Positions 1-12,900 of a stretch of 64,000 nucleotides of DNA are shown here, piece after piece; positions within the stretch are counted from its first letter, which is position 1; each line of letters opens with the position of its first letter. The notes below the pieces were generated by a model. The model saw only the letters and a list, made by a program, of their open reading frames with translations, was not told the origin of the DNA and did no database searches. The DNA lies in NCBI GenBank assembly GCA_019096065.1, contig JAGUCH010000001.1:5332001-5396000 (forward strand), read 5' to 3'. The DNA is from Paracyclopina nana (lineage: Eukaryota > Arthropoda > Copepoda > Cyclopoida > Cyclopettidae). Made by a program: the position numbers and the translations under genes.

Positions 1-325
1 AAGGAAACTTTTATTCCTCCATCAACACTGTGTGGCACACAACAACCACGTGCTTTTTCCCAAGGCATTAGCAGTACCATCACGACCCTTTTCACTTGCA
101 AAACAAGTCGCAAAACCATCGATGCCCTGATACACATTCCCAAATTCGAAATAATTTGGCCTTTTTGCTTTAGAAAAATTCCAAACTCGGGATTGATATA
201 GTACAACTTTGCTTGTGATTGACAAACAGTGGTCAAGAGAACGAACAACATTTGGACTCGGCCAGTAGCCAAATAAGCAGGCGACTCGTTGTTGGCGATA
301 TCAATCATTTTTATGATTAACCTAC
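1..325 (-). other. intron of the sodium channel gene running off the window
   Basis: This follows the donor after the repeat I S6 exon. No coding exon of the repeat I-II linker was recognised here. Confidence 0.5.
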
Positions 326-3300
326 CGCATTATTTGCCTCAGCCTCCTCCTCGTAGCTCATAGCGACTACGGCTAGCATAAGGTTGATGAGGTAAAAGGA
401 GCCGAAAAAGACAACGATAGTAAAAAATATCACATGCATTGGTCCGCCCGTTGCAACCACCTGAAATGATTTTTTGCAATGCAATAACTCTTCGTCGTCA
501 TCACTACGCTTGTTTCCTTACCATGTTGTAGACATTTTCCCAATAATCGAGAGTAATAAGTTGAAAGGTTGTTAGCATTGACCACAGTAGGTTGTCAAAA
601 CTGGTAAACCCATAGTTGGGGTTATCTCCAACATGAGGTAAGCACACGTAGCCGTCAGGACATAGCCTACAAAATAAGGGGTCATTCTTAATTAAGTATC
701 AATCAGCCTGGGCCCTATAATGATAATACCTTGCTCCGCTGACATTCCCACAAAGAAGGGCTTTATTGGAGCCAGTCATGTACCAATGATTGCTATCAAG
801 AACCCATTCTGTCCAATTACGTACTCCACTTTCCACTCCAGGCCATTCTAAAACACACTTGTTTCGCAGTTGGCCCATATAAACCTAGAAGTTGAGAATG
901 GGTGAAAGAAGTGCAATTTTTGTTGCATCGAGAGCAATCCTATAACTCAACTGCAAACCAGACGAGAGACTGATGCACTTACAGCAGTCAGCTATATTTT
1001 ACGTAATTCCTTGTACTCGAAAAAGTTGCTCAACTACAAATACTGTTGGTACCCTCACCAAAAATTGATATTGTAAGATTTAACAAGCAGAAAAAACCTG
1101 CTTGCAAAACCACGTACCACCAGCACACACAATCAAAAGCAAACAAGGCTTTAACAGCAGTGAAGTCTCTGAATAAAGGCAGCCTTTGCGCTCATATTCT
1201 CGAAATTTCGCTAGATGCTGCTCGTGATAGATAATCGTGTTCGCCAAATTCATCCAAGAATGAGTATGACAAATTGAGCAAAGTCGTCATGATTCCACGG
1301 GAAATTTGCTTTGGAAGATTGATGGAGTTAGCAACTTTAATAATAGATGCATCCTCCACGCAGTGCCCCACTATTAAAAAGCGAACGCTCGCTTTGAATA
1401 GCTAGGGAAGAGCAAATCCGTTGTTGGCTTTTCACGTTGCCTGGTGAGTGCTTGTGGCCCTCAAACGGTCAGTAGAATCTTTGGGGAAAAGTTGGTTTAC
1501 CTGCAGAGCAAACAATGCGAAGACCATGAGGCAAAATATGGTGAGAGTCATGACCTCGGCCAATTGTTTTACTGCATTTAGCAGAGCGTTGATGATAGTC
1601 TTCAGACCTAAAAGGAAAGTATACATTCTTCATTCTCGTCATCGCTTTCTCCTTTTGTCATAAGAGTGGAATAGTAGCAGCAAGCACTGCCGCAGTGGAG
1701 GCAGCTCTTGAAGAAGGTAAAGCTTTCACTTCTCTCACTACTACTAGCAACAGACCTTGCACGGTGGGCTTAAAAACAATTTGCTTGGGGAATTCCATCA
1801 CACCTATGCAGTAGCAGGGTTATGGGCCTATCATCTATTCTGGCCGGGGGAAAAGCAAAGCCACTGCATTATGCTTGCTGCACAAAATGACAGTCGTAGT
1901 TCGATCTAAAGAGCGCTACATGAAAGATAATTGTGTAGCTAACTCAATTCAGTCTGCCAATTATTTTGGGGGGCACTATTTCGAAGCCCACCGTGGCCTT
2001 CGCAGGGCCCGACGAAGAAAAGCAGCTTTCTCTCCCAGCTACTACATTTGGGGTGTCCCACAAATCTGCTACTTTAGCGAAAGAGGATTTGAGTTGAGGC
2101 TGTTGCAATGTTGCGCCTAGATCTCACTGAACCCCTTGACACGTCAAGCAGAAGTCAGAAGCTGCTGAACAACAACGAAGTGAGGTGTGCTGCATAGACG
2201 AGGCATCAAAAGCGATTTTCAGCCATGTGGAAAATCTGTCGGGCATGCGATGAAAAGTGGCTCGCTTACTTGGCAAGATGGCTATAGTTTTGAGAGCACG
2301 GAGGACCCGGAAGGTTCGAAGGCCTGCAAGGTTGCCCATTTCGATGAAACTAGTGAGGTACCCAGAGAATATCACAAGAAAATCGAGCCAATTCCACGGC
2401 GTCCGCAGATAAGTGTAGTTGTTCAGAATGAATCCTTTGGCAACAACCTTGATGCTCATCTCGAGCGAGTAGATGCCGAGGAAAATGTACCTAATAAAAA
2501 GGAAACATTAGTGTGCAAGGAATTTGCATATTCAGATATGGCTGCTACAGCTGCTCGGGGCCCCACGTTGCGCATTGGCAACCAACTCATTAATTGGATC
2601 AGATGCAGCTTGATGGCAGCTATTTTCATTTTCGGGCGGGTTTTTGTGGTGTGCTTTGTATAGCTTTGCTACGTACGAGTATATATTGATTGTGTAGCAC
2701 AGTGTACTTACTCGACCTCATCAATGTTCTCTGGCATGGCGAGAAACACACAGTTGACCAAAATGGTGAGCATTACCACGTAATCGAAGTATTGATTTGT
2801 GGATAGGAAGACCTGAAGGCATCGAAACTTGTTCCATGGCGCAAAAATGAACATGGACCTTGTAGCCGAGAACCTCTGGACGTAGTGCTTGTTGAAGCGT
2901 CTCGACACAACGCAAAATGTCTGCAAAACAGAAAAACATCAGTTAACATCATGTGAAATACTTTTGTGCTTTTCCATAATGCTTTATCAAATCTTTTCTG
3001 TAGTTTCTGCTGAGCCACCTACATAGAAGACAGGCTGGACAAAACAATTTCTTGCTAGACAAATGATACGACTTCGCTCTGTTTTTATGGTAGCTAACCT
3101 CGCATGACTCACTTTGGCTCTTGGAAATACAGACAGACAAGTACAGAATCGAAGAAAACTGCTTCCACAAAAAAGCCCACAACTTCAGTTTGTCCTTGTA
3201 CACCCCAGCCGCAGATGATTGGCACAAAGCTAATTATTGAGCATGAGAAACTTCTTCTGATGCGTTGGCCCAAATTATGCACTCGATTGTGGGCCAAACA

Positions 3301-6300
3301 CATCATTCTTGGCCGAAGCACAGACAGCAGACCCTCAAGGAAAAGAAATACTAATAGGCACTCGATTTAAATGGAGTGCTGGAGCAAAAAACAAAAAGGG
3401 ACTGCCAAAAATGCCTACTTTCAGCCAACAGTAGTAATTGTCATCCCCAACAAAGATAAATCATGATCGAGGAGGAAAGACAATTAGATTACGCCTGACC
3501 TTGCAAAGAATAGTGATTTCTGTGTAAAACCTGCAGGTCTCCTCTTCCAATGCAAAGTCAGCAGAAAAGGATGGAAAGAGCACCATTCATACTTTTCCAA
3601 TCTCGTTATTTCTGTGGAGCAAAAGCAAGGGAAAGCAAAAAGCGCATGGGATGACTACAAAGCATCGATATTGGGAGAAAAGATCAGCTGGGCCATATTT
3701 TCTGCGGACATCTCAATTACTTACCACCAAAAAACACTGCATATAACCTTTTCAACAATAAAGAAATTGCTTGCACTAGCTACTTAGCCCATCCTTGAAT
3801 TAAAAGTTTGGACGAGTGGCATTTTTGTAGGCACTAGCTACAAAGTAGCGCAGTGGGCTCACAATGATAGTGGTGAGCTGCAGAATAAATCTATAATGGT
3901 AGAATCCCTTTTGCTCTCCAAGCAAGACGGCCTCGAGCAGTCACTAGTAATGGCCGCAAAAAAGGAAGGAAATAAAATCCATTTTCAATATGGACACTCA
4001 AGATAGAAGAACATTCCCAGATAATTATGTTAAACACACGGTTCAGCTCCAGAATGCCACATAACATCAAAATGAATAGTTATTTATTTCGAGCTGGGGC
4101 ACGTAAAGTAGGGTCATTAAATAGCTGAGCGAGGATTTTAAAATGGGAAAACTCGAGTACAGCTTTACTAGCCCGAGCCTGCAAGGGCTGTAATTGTACG
4201 AGTGTTTTTCCATTTTAAAATCCGAGTTCAGCTATTTAATGACTCAATTTTACGTGCCCCAGCTCGAAATATACAATTTTATATTCTGTAATACGATTTT
4301 TGAGTGTTTTAATCAAGTTACCGGGCTGCCCTGTGCCCTAGAAAATACTGCTCGGTTTTTAGTTGCTATGTGAATATCACTGGCTCTCATGAGCTAGCAT
4401 CCAGTGGTTTGTGAGCAATAAAATAGACTTTTAAAATGTGTTTCTTTTGAGGTGCTCCTATTGCAAAATGGTTACAGCGCTAGGCTCTTGATTCAGCAGT
4501 CTAGGGTCCAAACCCCAGTCATTCCTAAACTTTTTTTGATTTCTTTTTCTGGCTTAAATTATGGTAAAGTCCTATACATAGCATGCAATTTCATGATGTT
4601 TCCCTAGCTCTGTGGTTAGAGCATTGGAATGCTAATCCAACTTTTCTGGGGTTCGAATTTAGGTAATTCCTCTCTTTTTCCAACTTCTTTGGAATTTGGA
4701 TTAGTTCCATGGAATATGAGGGGCATTAAATTACTTAAAATCCCTCAAATTTGATTCGAGGGCTGTTAAGTGTTTAATATCCCCCAAATTGCTTAGAAAG
4801 AACTGTGATATAAAAGAGCTGAGTTGGATCGGTAAACTGAATTATAACACGAGGAAATCGTATTACAGTATATAAAAATATTATGCTCATCTTCTCTTTT
4901 TTCTAAGACTGCCAGGATATGTGTTTATTTTTTTCCGAGCATGGGGCTATCTATCAACAGAAGCCGGTTGCAATAACAGAAAAAAGTTGAGTTTAAGCAC
5001 TATTAATCAGCAAAGAATGGTGGAGCTGAGCGCTCGAGTTGGCACAGATCATACTTTACTAATTAAGTAAAACGTCCATTTTTACTGATGCTCATTGTTG
5101 GAACCGGCTAGAGAGGCTCCTACCCGACGGCCAATGTTTAAATTAATCTCGGTGAGTGGTATGGAATAAAATTAGAGCCCAGCCTGTTTGCTAAAGTGAC
5201 TCTTCTGCTTCTCGATTGTAAAACTAGCACACATTTCGCGAAAGCAGAAGGCATTGTTAGCGACTACTATACAAAATGAACTCCAGCCCGTTCAGCAATC
5301 ATTCATTGTTCGCAAACGACAACTTTTAGCTAGAAATCAATTCCTCTTTTGCACAAATGCTTGAAAGCAGCGCAAAATTTAGTTTGGAACAAACTCATTT
5401 GTCACTTAGGTTCAAAAGAGCCCTTTCATCTGCGACGAAGATGTCCTCTTCGGCACTCTTTGAGTTTTGCTTTTTTGTTCGTGCCCGAAGAGTCAGAGGC
5501 CCTTTGCTAAAAGCGTTTGGAATGATGCTGTGAGATGGTTGCCTTCCCCGTTCAGAAAAGCCAGGAACTGTTCAGACAAACAAAAATCAACGGTGGTTGA
5601 GGTTGGAAAAGTGAGCGCATCTACTTATTGTCCAGGGTGACTTTCTTTCAGATGTAACAAGAAGGTAGGTTAAGCATAATGAGCCTAAGCCCTTCCGAAC
5701 ACAATTAGGTTAAAGACCAACCCAATAAAACACTTTTGGCACACGTCAAGGCTGGAAAAAAATTACCTCCTCATTATCCGAGCACTTAGCTTAATTGTTC
5801 TGAAATCGACATTTCCTAGTTCACTTGTTCCAGTTGTTTGCCACATCGCACACGGGAATGGCAGCACAAAATAATTAGATGCAGCTTTTTTCGTAGCATT
5901 GGCGCTTTTGCACTAGAAATAGTTGCATGTCAAACAAGGTTTTGTGGATTATTGCAAGATAGAGATAAGAAAGGAAAAGGCTGTTTGTGACATTTGTAGC
6001 CGAGGAGCCACTCTGATTATGGTAAGTGTGTACAAAATTACTGCAGTATTATTACGGAGACAATGAAAAACAACAATATTGAACGAGGCAGTCGTGGAGC
6101 CCCTAAAAAAGTATCACAGCGGCTAGCTAGGCCTTCAAGTTGAGAAGCAATTGCTTCTGGGCATGTGTTGGAAATTTCATGGCCTCGAGACCACCGAGTC
6201 TGCTGCAATAACAACCAAGCCTCGGGCAAATGCTCAACAGATGCACTTGTGGACATATTTATTTGGACATTTCACTAGATACGCGGGGTATAAACGCAAA

Positions 6301-9300
6301 TTATAAAAACACTTGCTTTGACCGCAGCAACATCGACCAAATTAGCTGTAGAAAGCCCGCGCGGCACCATCATATGCCAAAGCCATTTCCAGCAAACTTT
6401 TTCCATTTGTGAAATGATACACGAGGCAAGTGCAACTCGCGCACTTTGCATACATATGGAGGCCCAAAAGGAATTTTATATGGCGCACGATGTGTTATAA
6501 AGTGTTTTTGGCCGAATAGAGCGCGCGTTGACTCTTCTTGGCAATTTAACGGCGAATGTTGCCAGGGCTTGGAGAGAGAGAGAGGGAAAAGTTTTCAAAA
6601 GGTTCATTAGTCGTTATCGTAGGAGCTGATCGCTAAGCAGCCTAACCAAAAGCCGAAAAGTTACCAGCTAAAGCAGTATATCGAAAGCCTCGATTTGTTA
6701 TAGTTCACCCATATTCTATACATAGAGAGAGAGGAGTATTGACTGGGCCACAAGGTAAAAGTGAAAGCCAAAAACCGTGTCTAGGTACAACAAGAGTATT
6801 TGGTCCGAAATTGGGTCAGAGCTAGGCCAAAAGTGTTCCTTTCTACAAGAAAAGTATGGCCAACTTGTCATGCACTATGACTCGCGGCTCAGCAGCTGCT
6901 ACAACTGTAGCCGTAGTAAATAGTACGCGAGTCCTCATCAGAGCGACTTTCGTGTCGTCGGGTCTTTTTTTTCGGGACTCTCCTTCTTAGACTCAGTGCT
7001 GCTCTCTTGTAGCTCACGGTTGTTGTAGCAGCTCCCTCCCCCTCTTTTGCTAGAGTCAAGTAACTCAAAGGCCAGCTTGCCCGTGGCAGAGCGAGCAACA
7101 AATGGAAACCTCGACATGTTTCAAGCACATTTCGCAGTCGCAGCTCGCAACTCGTTTGTTTGGCCAAAAGCGACTGAATATTTAGTGCCAACATGTCCCT
7201 TTGTAATTAGAGTAATGGAGGCGCAGAGGGTACCAATTGCACAGAGGGAGAAGATGTGACCATCTAGTTTCAATTAGAGCTAGAGCTGCCCATGGTGGAA
7301 CATGCTTGCCTCGACGCCATAACAACGGCGGCAGAGGAGAATTCCGTCGCCGAAGTCATCATCAAATGATCATCATCTCTATATGCTTATCAAGCAGCAT
7401 GGCTCGAGCAATTTCCCCCGAGACTTGGCACTGTAGAAGCTGTCGCATTTAGGCCTTATCGCTCGCCGCGTTCGAGTATGAGGCATCATATAGCACGCTT
7501 GTCCTGCTGCTGCTGCTGCTGAGGAGAAAAATTGTCGTGAAATCCGGCCGTCACCTAACCTGAACTATCAATGTTCTTGCAGCCAGTGCGTGCGTGTGAT
7601 TTGTAAAAAACTCACGTGTGAATGTAGGATATGTACTACTCCGTATGTAGAGAGCCTCTGCTTCTCTTTGCTACCCCGCATTAGGTTGAAAAGAAAAAGA
7701 GAATCAACAGCGGCCTTGGAGTTCATCTTACTTTATCTCAAATAATGCTATATGCGTACAAGAAGCCTATGATGTTGATGGATGATGCTGATGCTACTTT
7801 CTACAAACATGTAGCATTTTCCACTCACGCAAGCCAAAACGCCAATTTTCATGCTACCGCACTCATTTGTGCTTCTCAAATCAAGCTAATTTTGCTTGAA
7901 GCTACCAAGAAGAAGAGAGCATTTTCAAAAAGCACATTGATGATGAGCATGATACGGGCTACTCACTCAGTGCAAATGCACTAAATACGCCAGTGATGGA
8001 TCCATTTAGCTTTATAAAGCCAATATCACAGCCGCTCCACCTACATCTCCTTACGAGTCGCGGAAAAATGATGATGGCTGGCTATGCTTTTCATGTACTA
8101 TGATAGAGCCAAAAATGATCACTAGCAGCTGCGAACGAACGAGGGGAGCTGCTGACGGGTGGCGTTGATAACTTGTGTGATAAAGTTGGCAGAAAAAGGA
8201 ATGCATTCGAAAAAACTGTGGTAGAAAGGTGTGTGTGTGTAGTGCTGTTCTCAATGGGGGAAAAAACCCGACGAAGAAAGTACCAGGCGGCTGAGCCATC
8301 GAAGCCACTACGTCTTCTCCTCTATGGTCTTGGCTTTCTCTATTCTGGTTGTTGTGGAGGGCCATTGTTGTTATCTTTGGAAGACCAAGCTTGCCACTTG
8401 TGAACGCCCTTTTGCATTTACTCGCAAGCCAGAAAGCAGCATTGAAAAGGTTATTATTTGTGTGTAGCTACTACAAGGAGGATCTAGGAGAGCTGTGCTT
8501 CGTCAAGAGTAGTGGCATTTGGCGCCTAATCACGGAGTTGGGATCCTCAAGACGAGGAGCTGAGGAGAGTCTCTCGCGTGACTCATCACTGGCCTTCATA
8601 GTCCTCAAAAAGGTGCGTTTTCTTCGAATATCACTCACGACACTGCGAGGGCTGTGAGCTGGATGAATCCATCTCGGCAAGGAAATGAGATGCGTTGCCA
8701 ATCATCGATGCTACATGATACGTAGCTGATGGGCGCAAGGATATTACCTTTTAGCCGGCGGAGCTGGCTAAAAAATAAGTCGTCATCATCATCATCACGA
8801 TGATTGCTCTAGCCACTCTCTCCAAATGGTCATCATGTCAAGAAGTTGCCGGTATCTTTCAAGCTCGACGCTAATGTATACAATATATAATAATATACAA
8901 GTACCGTAAAAACCCAATGTGGTGATGAAGGAGCAGCGGTGCACAGCTACTTTATTGAGTTCTACAACAACAACATGATCATTATGCCGCCGTATAGCCA
9001 TTATGCGAAGCGCTTTTCTTTCTCCTCAACTACCACAACACTCCGGGAGAGAAAATCAACAGTAAAAATACCACCCAGCTCTGTGCCAACTCACTATGGA
9101 CATGAGCCAAGTTTTTTCAAGCCTCTGGCGCTGCTTGCCGACAATTTGGCTCAATTAAATGGGCGCGCACTACAAAAGGCGTCGTTGCATTGGAAATTGG
9201 CGTCGTAAATATCGAGCAAACCCTTGAAATCGCTAACCCATTCAACAAGCTTCCTCGAATGCATGCAACAAACGGAACAAGGCGGAAAATTTTCTCTCCC

Positions 9301-9916
9301 ACAAGATATGGACGCTTTGAATACAAATCATCTCGGCTACTGACTCAAGAACCAGAGCGGCCTTGATTTTGTTCTTCTAATGCCCGAAAACAATTTTCCA
9401 TAGGGGGGAAAAGGGCCAGTTTTTGTGGTGGTGTACTACAAGATGGCCTTGATCAGACGTGAGTTGCTTGTGTAATTGCTTCCTCTGCTGCACCGAACAT
9501 TCACGTAGCGCATATCGTTGTACGTATTCTGTTTCCCGATCATATCCTCTCAGAGAGTGACAAAAAGATCCCTTTTCTAATTTGCGCGAGAATTGAAAAT
9601 GACTTACCTTTTCGTAGACATACTGGTCAATTTCCTCGACAGGTTTACCCAGCAATTCGGGCGGAAATGGCTCGTACTTAGCTGGCAATTCCGCCCCATC
9701 CAACAGATTGGGCTTTCGTTTGGGCAAGAAACCGTAATCACGAATCAAATTGCTCGTTCTCAGATTAATCTTTTCGAGCGATTCTTTGGTGAAGGGTCGC
9801 ACTTCGTACGCGATTTTCGGCTTGTTGGCAGCCTTCTCGGCCTTGGCAGCGGAAACGGCCGCCTGAGCCACGGAGGCCACCCCCGCGGCTGTCAGGCTGA
9901 GTTCGCCGCCTCCCAT
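1..9916 (-). CDS. NaV2/60E-type voltage-gated sodium channel alpha subunit, 5' part (N-terminus and repeat I)
   Basis: Seven exons on the minus strand, in coding order: 9608-9916, 2712-2920, 2270-2490, 1501-1607, 730-884, 522-666 and 326-460. All have GT-AG borders and phases that join without a stop. The cytoplasmic N-terminus ends in the typical [19 protein letters not shown] stretch. S1 is in exon 2, S2-S4 in exon 3 (S4 charges in [13 protein letters not shown]), S5 in exon 4, the extracellular pore turret in exons 5-6, the pore loop [13 protein letters not shown] in exon 6 and S6 in exon 7. The repeat I selectivity residue is Asp. The wording of the pore and S6 ([23 protein letters not shown]) fits the invertebrate NaV2/DSC1/60E branch better than para. 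In that family the DEEA filter gives a calcium-preferring channel, but repeats II-IV lie outside the window so this cannot be checked. I chose the ATG at 9916; the frame stays open upstream of it, so the true N-terminus may be longer. Introns range from 55 bp to 6.7 kb. Confidence 0.88.
4081..4275. mobile_element. foldback (long inverted repeat) element
   Basis: Two imperfect inverted arms of about 80 nt, 4081-4161 and 4196-4275, can pair over nearly their whole length. Their outer ends read TTTCGAGCTGGGGCACGTAA and its complement. The inner parts (AAATAGCTGA followed by GATTTTAAAATGG) recur beside the foldback at 26566-26737. No ORF lies inside. The short spacer and long arms suggest a MITE or foldback element. 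I could not define a clean target-site duplication. Confidence 0.6.
4440..4882 (+). repeat. tRNA-derived SINE, copy A
   Basis: The 5' part looks tRNA-like. Around 4605-4665 there is a D-arm-like segment (TAGCTCTGTGGTTAGAGCA), an anticodon-arm-like hairpin (TTGGAATGCTAATCCAA) and a B-box-like GGTTCGAAT. A second, more degenerate tRNA-like stretch lies at about 4450-4530. The body from about 4640 to 4880 is repeated in inverted orientation at 27228-27566, including the marks GGAATTTGGATTAGTTCCAT and GATATAAAAGAGCTGAGTT. Both copies diverge in the tRNA head. A 3' AT-rich tail follows. Neither tRNA-like head folds into a convincing functional tRNA. Confidence 0.65.
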
Positions 9917-12900
9917 CGCGCGGTTGCGGATCAAATTGTTCTGCAGCTCAAGCCTCCTGGTTTCGCCAAGCCGAGAGCAGTCACCACATTGAAAGCAATG
10001 GTAGCGGCAGAGGAGGCCAGAGTTGAAGCAGCAGCACCACCTTGGCCTCCGGGGTCATCAACAACCATGGTAGCATCACTTTTAGCCCATTTCGCGCTCG
10101 TCTTCAATGCTCTGGGTGATCTGCAACCAACACAAAAAGAAATCTTTTACACAGTTGCAGCTCTCCCGTGCTCGCTGCTGACAACTAGGTGTCGTCAATC
10201 TTGGCGCTTCCTTCCGACCATTTGTCTTCTCATCCATGAGAAGTCATACGTTTCTACATTTCCACACAGTGAAGATGGTGCAACTGCCATGTGTGGCCTC
10301 TGCAGGAGGTGAAAACGCTAGAAGAACGCGTGGTTAACCAACTATGACTTACAGCCCGTCCCTAATGTCATCTGAGGCCGGAGCAAGGCTGTTGCCAGTA
10401 TACGATCACTGCCAAAAAAAGGCAACAGCCCAAAACTTTCCACGAGAAAAGTTTATATGTGGCGGTTCTGCGAAACAGCAACCACACGCGTACCTCATCA
10501 TCGCATTTGTAGCTGCTGTTCAGCTCCTCAAATGAAAAAATATGTAGTAGCATAAACTTCTTGAGTGGTTTTCCCCCCCAAGCCATTAACGAGGCTTTGA
10601 TAGATGTATCAGAAGTCACTTCAAGCTGCTTTGGCTGACGCCATAGGCAACACAACATGTGTTGTTGTTTTCAACAAGGCCAATCCATAAGGTTGTTGCT
10701 ATTAACGATGATGTTAAGTGCTCTTTCTTTGCTTCCAACACAAATGTAGCAAGAATTTTTACAGCAACCTTCATCGTCGTCCCCTTGAAGCCTGCACATT
10801 AGGAGTCCGTTGGGAGCACATCAATCACTTTAGAAAACTCGGGAAATTATGTTACGATTTGCTCTAGCTTTTTTCCTTCTGTGGCTGTTGCCTACACATG
10901 CTAAAGAAATGCTGCTTTCAACTTTGGCCCTGTTTTGATGATGGCTCAAAACTCAACCACCGCACGTCTACTAGGAAGCATCAGCCAAGCTGCCCTCACA
11001 GCAGCAGCAGTGCGAAAAGTTTGCAAGTATGTGACAAAAAAGGAAAGCCATTCCCATGTGGAGGAACAGTTAAGCCGAGAATCAACCATAAAGCAATAGA
11101 AACTCAGCAGTGAAACATAGCACACATCTAATTGCCGCACAATAAGTTTCTCCAGCGGAGCGAGGCAAAAAGCTTTCACTTGAGCCAACATCATTTTGAG
11201 TGAATGAAGCAATTCTATTAGCCGAGCGGCTGGCTGTTACCTTCGAAGGTGGAGCAGTTGGTGCTGCACTGGCTGAGCTTGAATCTCCTCACTCACTAAT
11301 TGGTGCAATTTTTTCTTCGCTTCACATGAATTCACGACACACCAAGACTTCTCCAGAGCGACTACTGCTCCTACCTTCAAGTTGCTCGACTTCGACGGCG
11401 AAGAGAGGGAGAAGAAGAAGTAGGAGAGCAAGGAGGAGAACCTCGTAGCAGTCGTCGTCGTCGTCGTCGACAAGGTTGGCTATACTACTATTTGGAGACT
11501 TCCAGGGGAAGAAGAGAGCTCAGTAGCACGCCACTGTGCGCACCAGCTCAAGCCTTCAAAGCTACAGCAGTAGCGGCCTTCATAGCGCCCGCGGAGTCGA
11601 CTGGTCACGGTGGGCAAACAAGCCTCGATAATGCAAACCAAGAAGTAGCAGCTCTCGGCTTAGCAGTAGCGAACGCTAATAAATTTTTCAGTCGGCAGCT
11701 TATATGCCCCAATCTTCGTTGCCAAATGATCAGCCGCAAGTAACGAATTTCTGATGCACGCTAGACTGAGTTATCGAGATGCCTGAGGTTGAGCACCAAG
11801 GCAAAAGGCTGCAAAAATTGGCTTTTGTCACGCTGACACCACAGTAGAGCTACATGTAGCTTGAGAAATCTTGCAAGGGAGCCTTTCCTCCATATTTACT
11901 AGGCTCAACAGCCTGAAGACACTCTAATTATAAAAAGTTCAGATTAAGCCTAAGCTATGAGAGGCGAGGGAGAGCAGTATCATCAGATTGAGGAAATAAA
12001 TGGCCCATCTGTTTCAGGCGTTGAGTACTGAATAATAGCGCTACATGATGACAAGGCTTTTTTGTTATGCTAATTCCTATATCCCAATAGCCCTTCTAGC
12101 TTTGAATGCGGCGCAGGGACAGTTTTGCCTTAATACTTCGTTCTGCCAAACTTTTGCCAGAACATGTCGAGAATGAGGGATAACTTTTACTACATGTAAT
12201 AGTCGCGAATAGTAGTAGGTAGGGTATTGACAAAGTTGGAGAAGAGTTGTGCTCCGACTACTATGCTGTGTATTACTGCTACGTATTATAGCATATCTAT
12301 ATTCTTGCTCGTCAAGTATTGTGGTTTTCTTCTGCTGCTACTATAACAGTGAAACTTGCTCGCTAGCTGACGTCAAAAGGCAAAACGCCTTCCGGCGACC
12401 TCACCAGCCTCGAGTATGAGGCCGCCCTTCTTTGGCTTTGTTTTGCAAAGAAAATCACCATCCTTTCAATACTACGTACTACCACAATACAAGAAAGTTC
12501 TTGAAGCAACCCAATTAAATAGGGGGAACTGGTTGAACAATTCAATTGCTGTCTTCCCAAAGCCGAATGTAAATATTACACGATGCTTTCACGTTTCTGT
12601 TTGTGACCACGCACATTCACACACAAACAGTCATCTCCCCATTCTGGACTACTGCTAAGGCTCATAATGGAAAGACCTCAGGAGGGTTCCACCTTTGTTA
12701 ATGTGAACAGCTAAGACGTCGGCAACAATTGTTTCTTTGTCAATATTAGAAATGTCCATCGAAAAAAGGAGCCATTGCTATAACTGCGGCATGGGCTAAA
12801 TCGACCGAAAAGAAATTGCTTCTGCACTAGCAAGTTGTGGACTAAATATAGAGTACCAATTTGCTCAGTGAGAGATGCTGAGTAGTCACAGGTACTTTCA

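Larger units (their letters stand above)
2921..9607 (-). other. large intron between sodium channel exons 1 and 2
   Basis: The donor after YVYEK is at 9607 and the acceptor before TFCVVSRRF is at 2921. The two exons join in phase 0 to the contiguous sequence expected in this family. Apart from the SINE and foldback listed separately, and short GA- and CTG-rich runs (about 6577-6590 and 7503-7520), I saw no gene. Short open frames on both strands show no recognisable family. Confidence 0.7.

Noticed and set aside
2187-2663. Plus-strand 158-codon open frame
   Set aside because: Antisense of the sodium channel S2-S4 exon.
4450-4530. Possible tRNA gene
   Set aside because: B-box-like sequence is present but the acceptor stem does not pair and the arms are degenerate. 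Better explained as a SINE head.
4601-4672. Possible tRNA-Ser (GCT-like anticodon loop)
   Set aside because: The anticodon arm pairs well but the acceptor stem is poor, and the following sequence is repeated with copy B. A tRNA-derived repeat is the better explanation.
9593-10312. Plus-strand 239-codon open frame
   Set aside because: Lies opposite the sodium channel N-terminal exon, whose minus-strand translation is clearly conserved. No domain on the plus strand.
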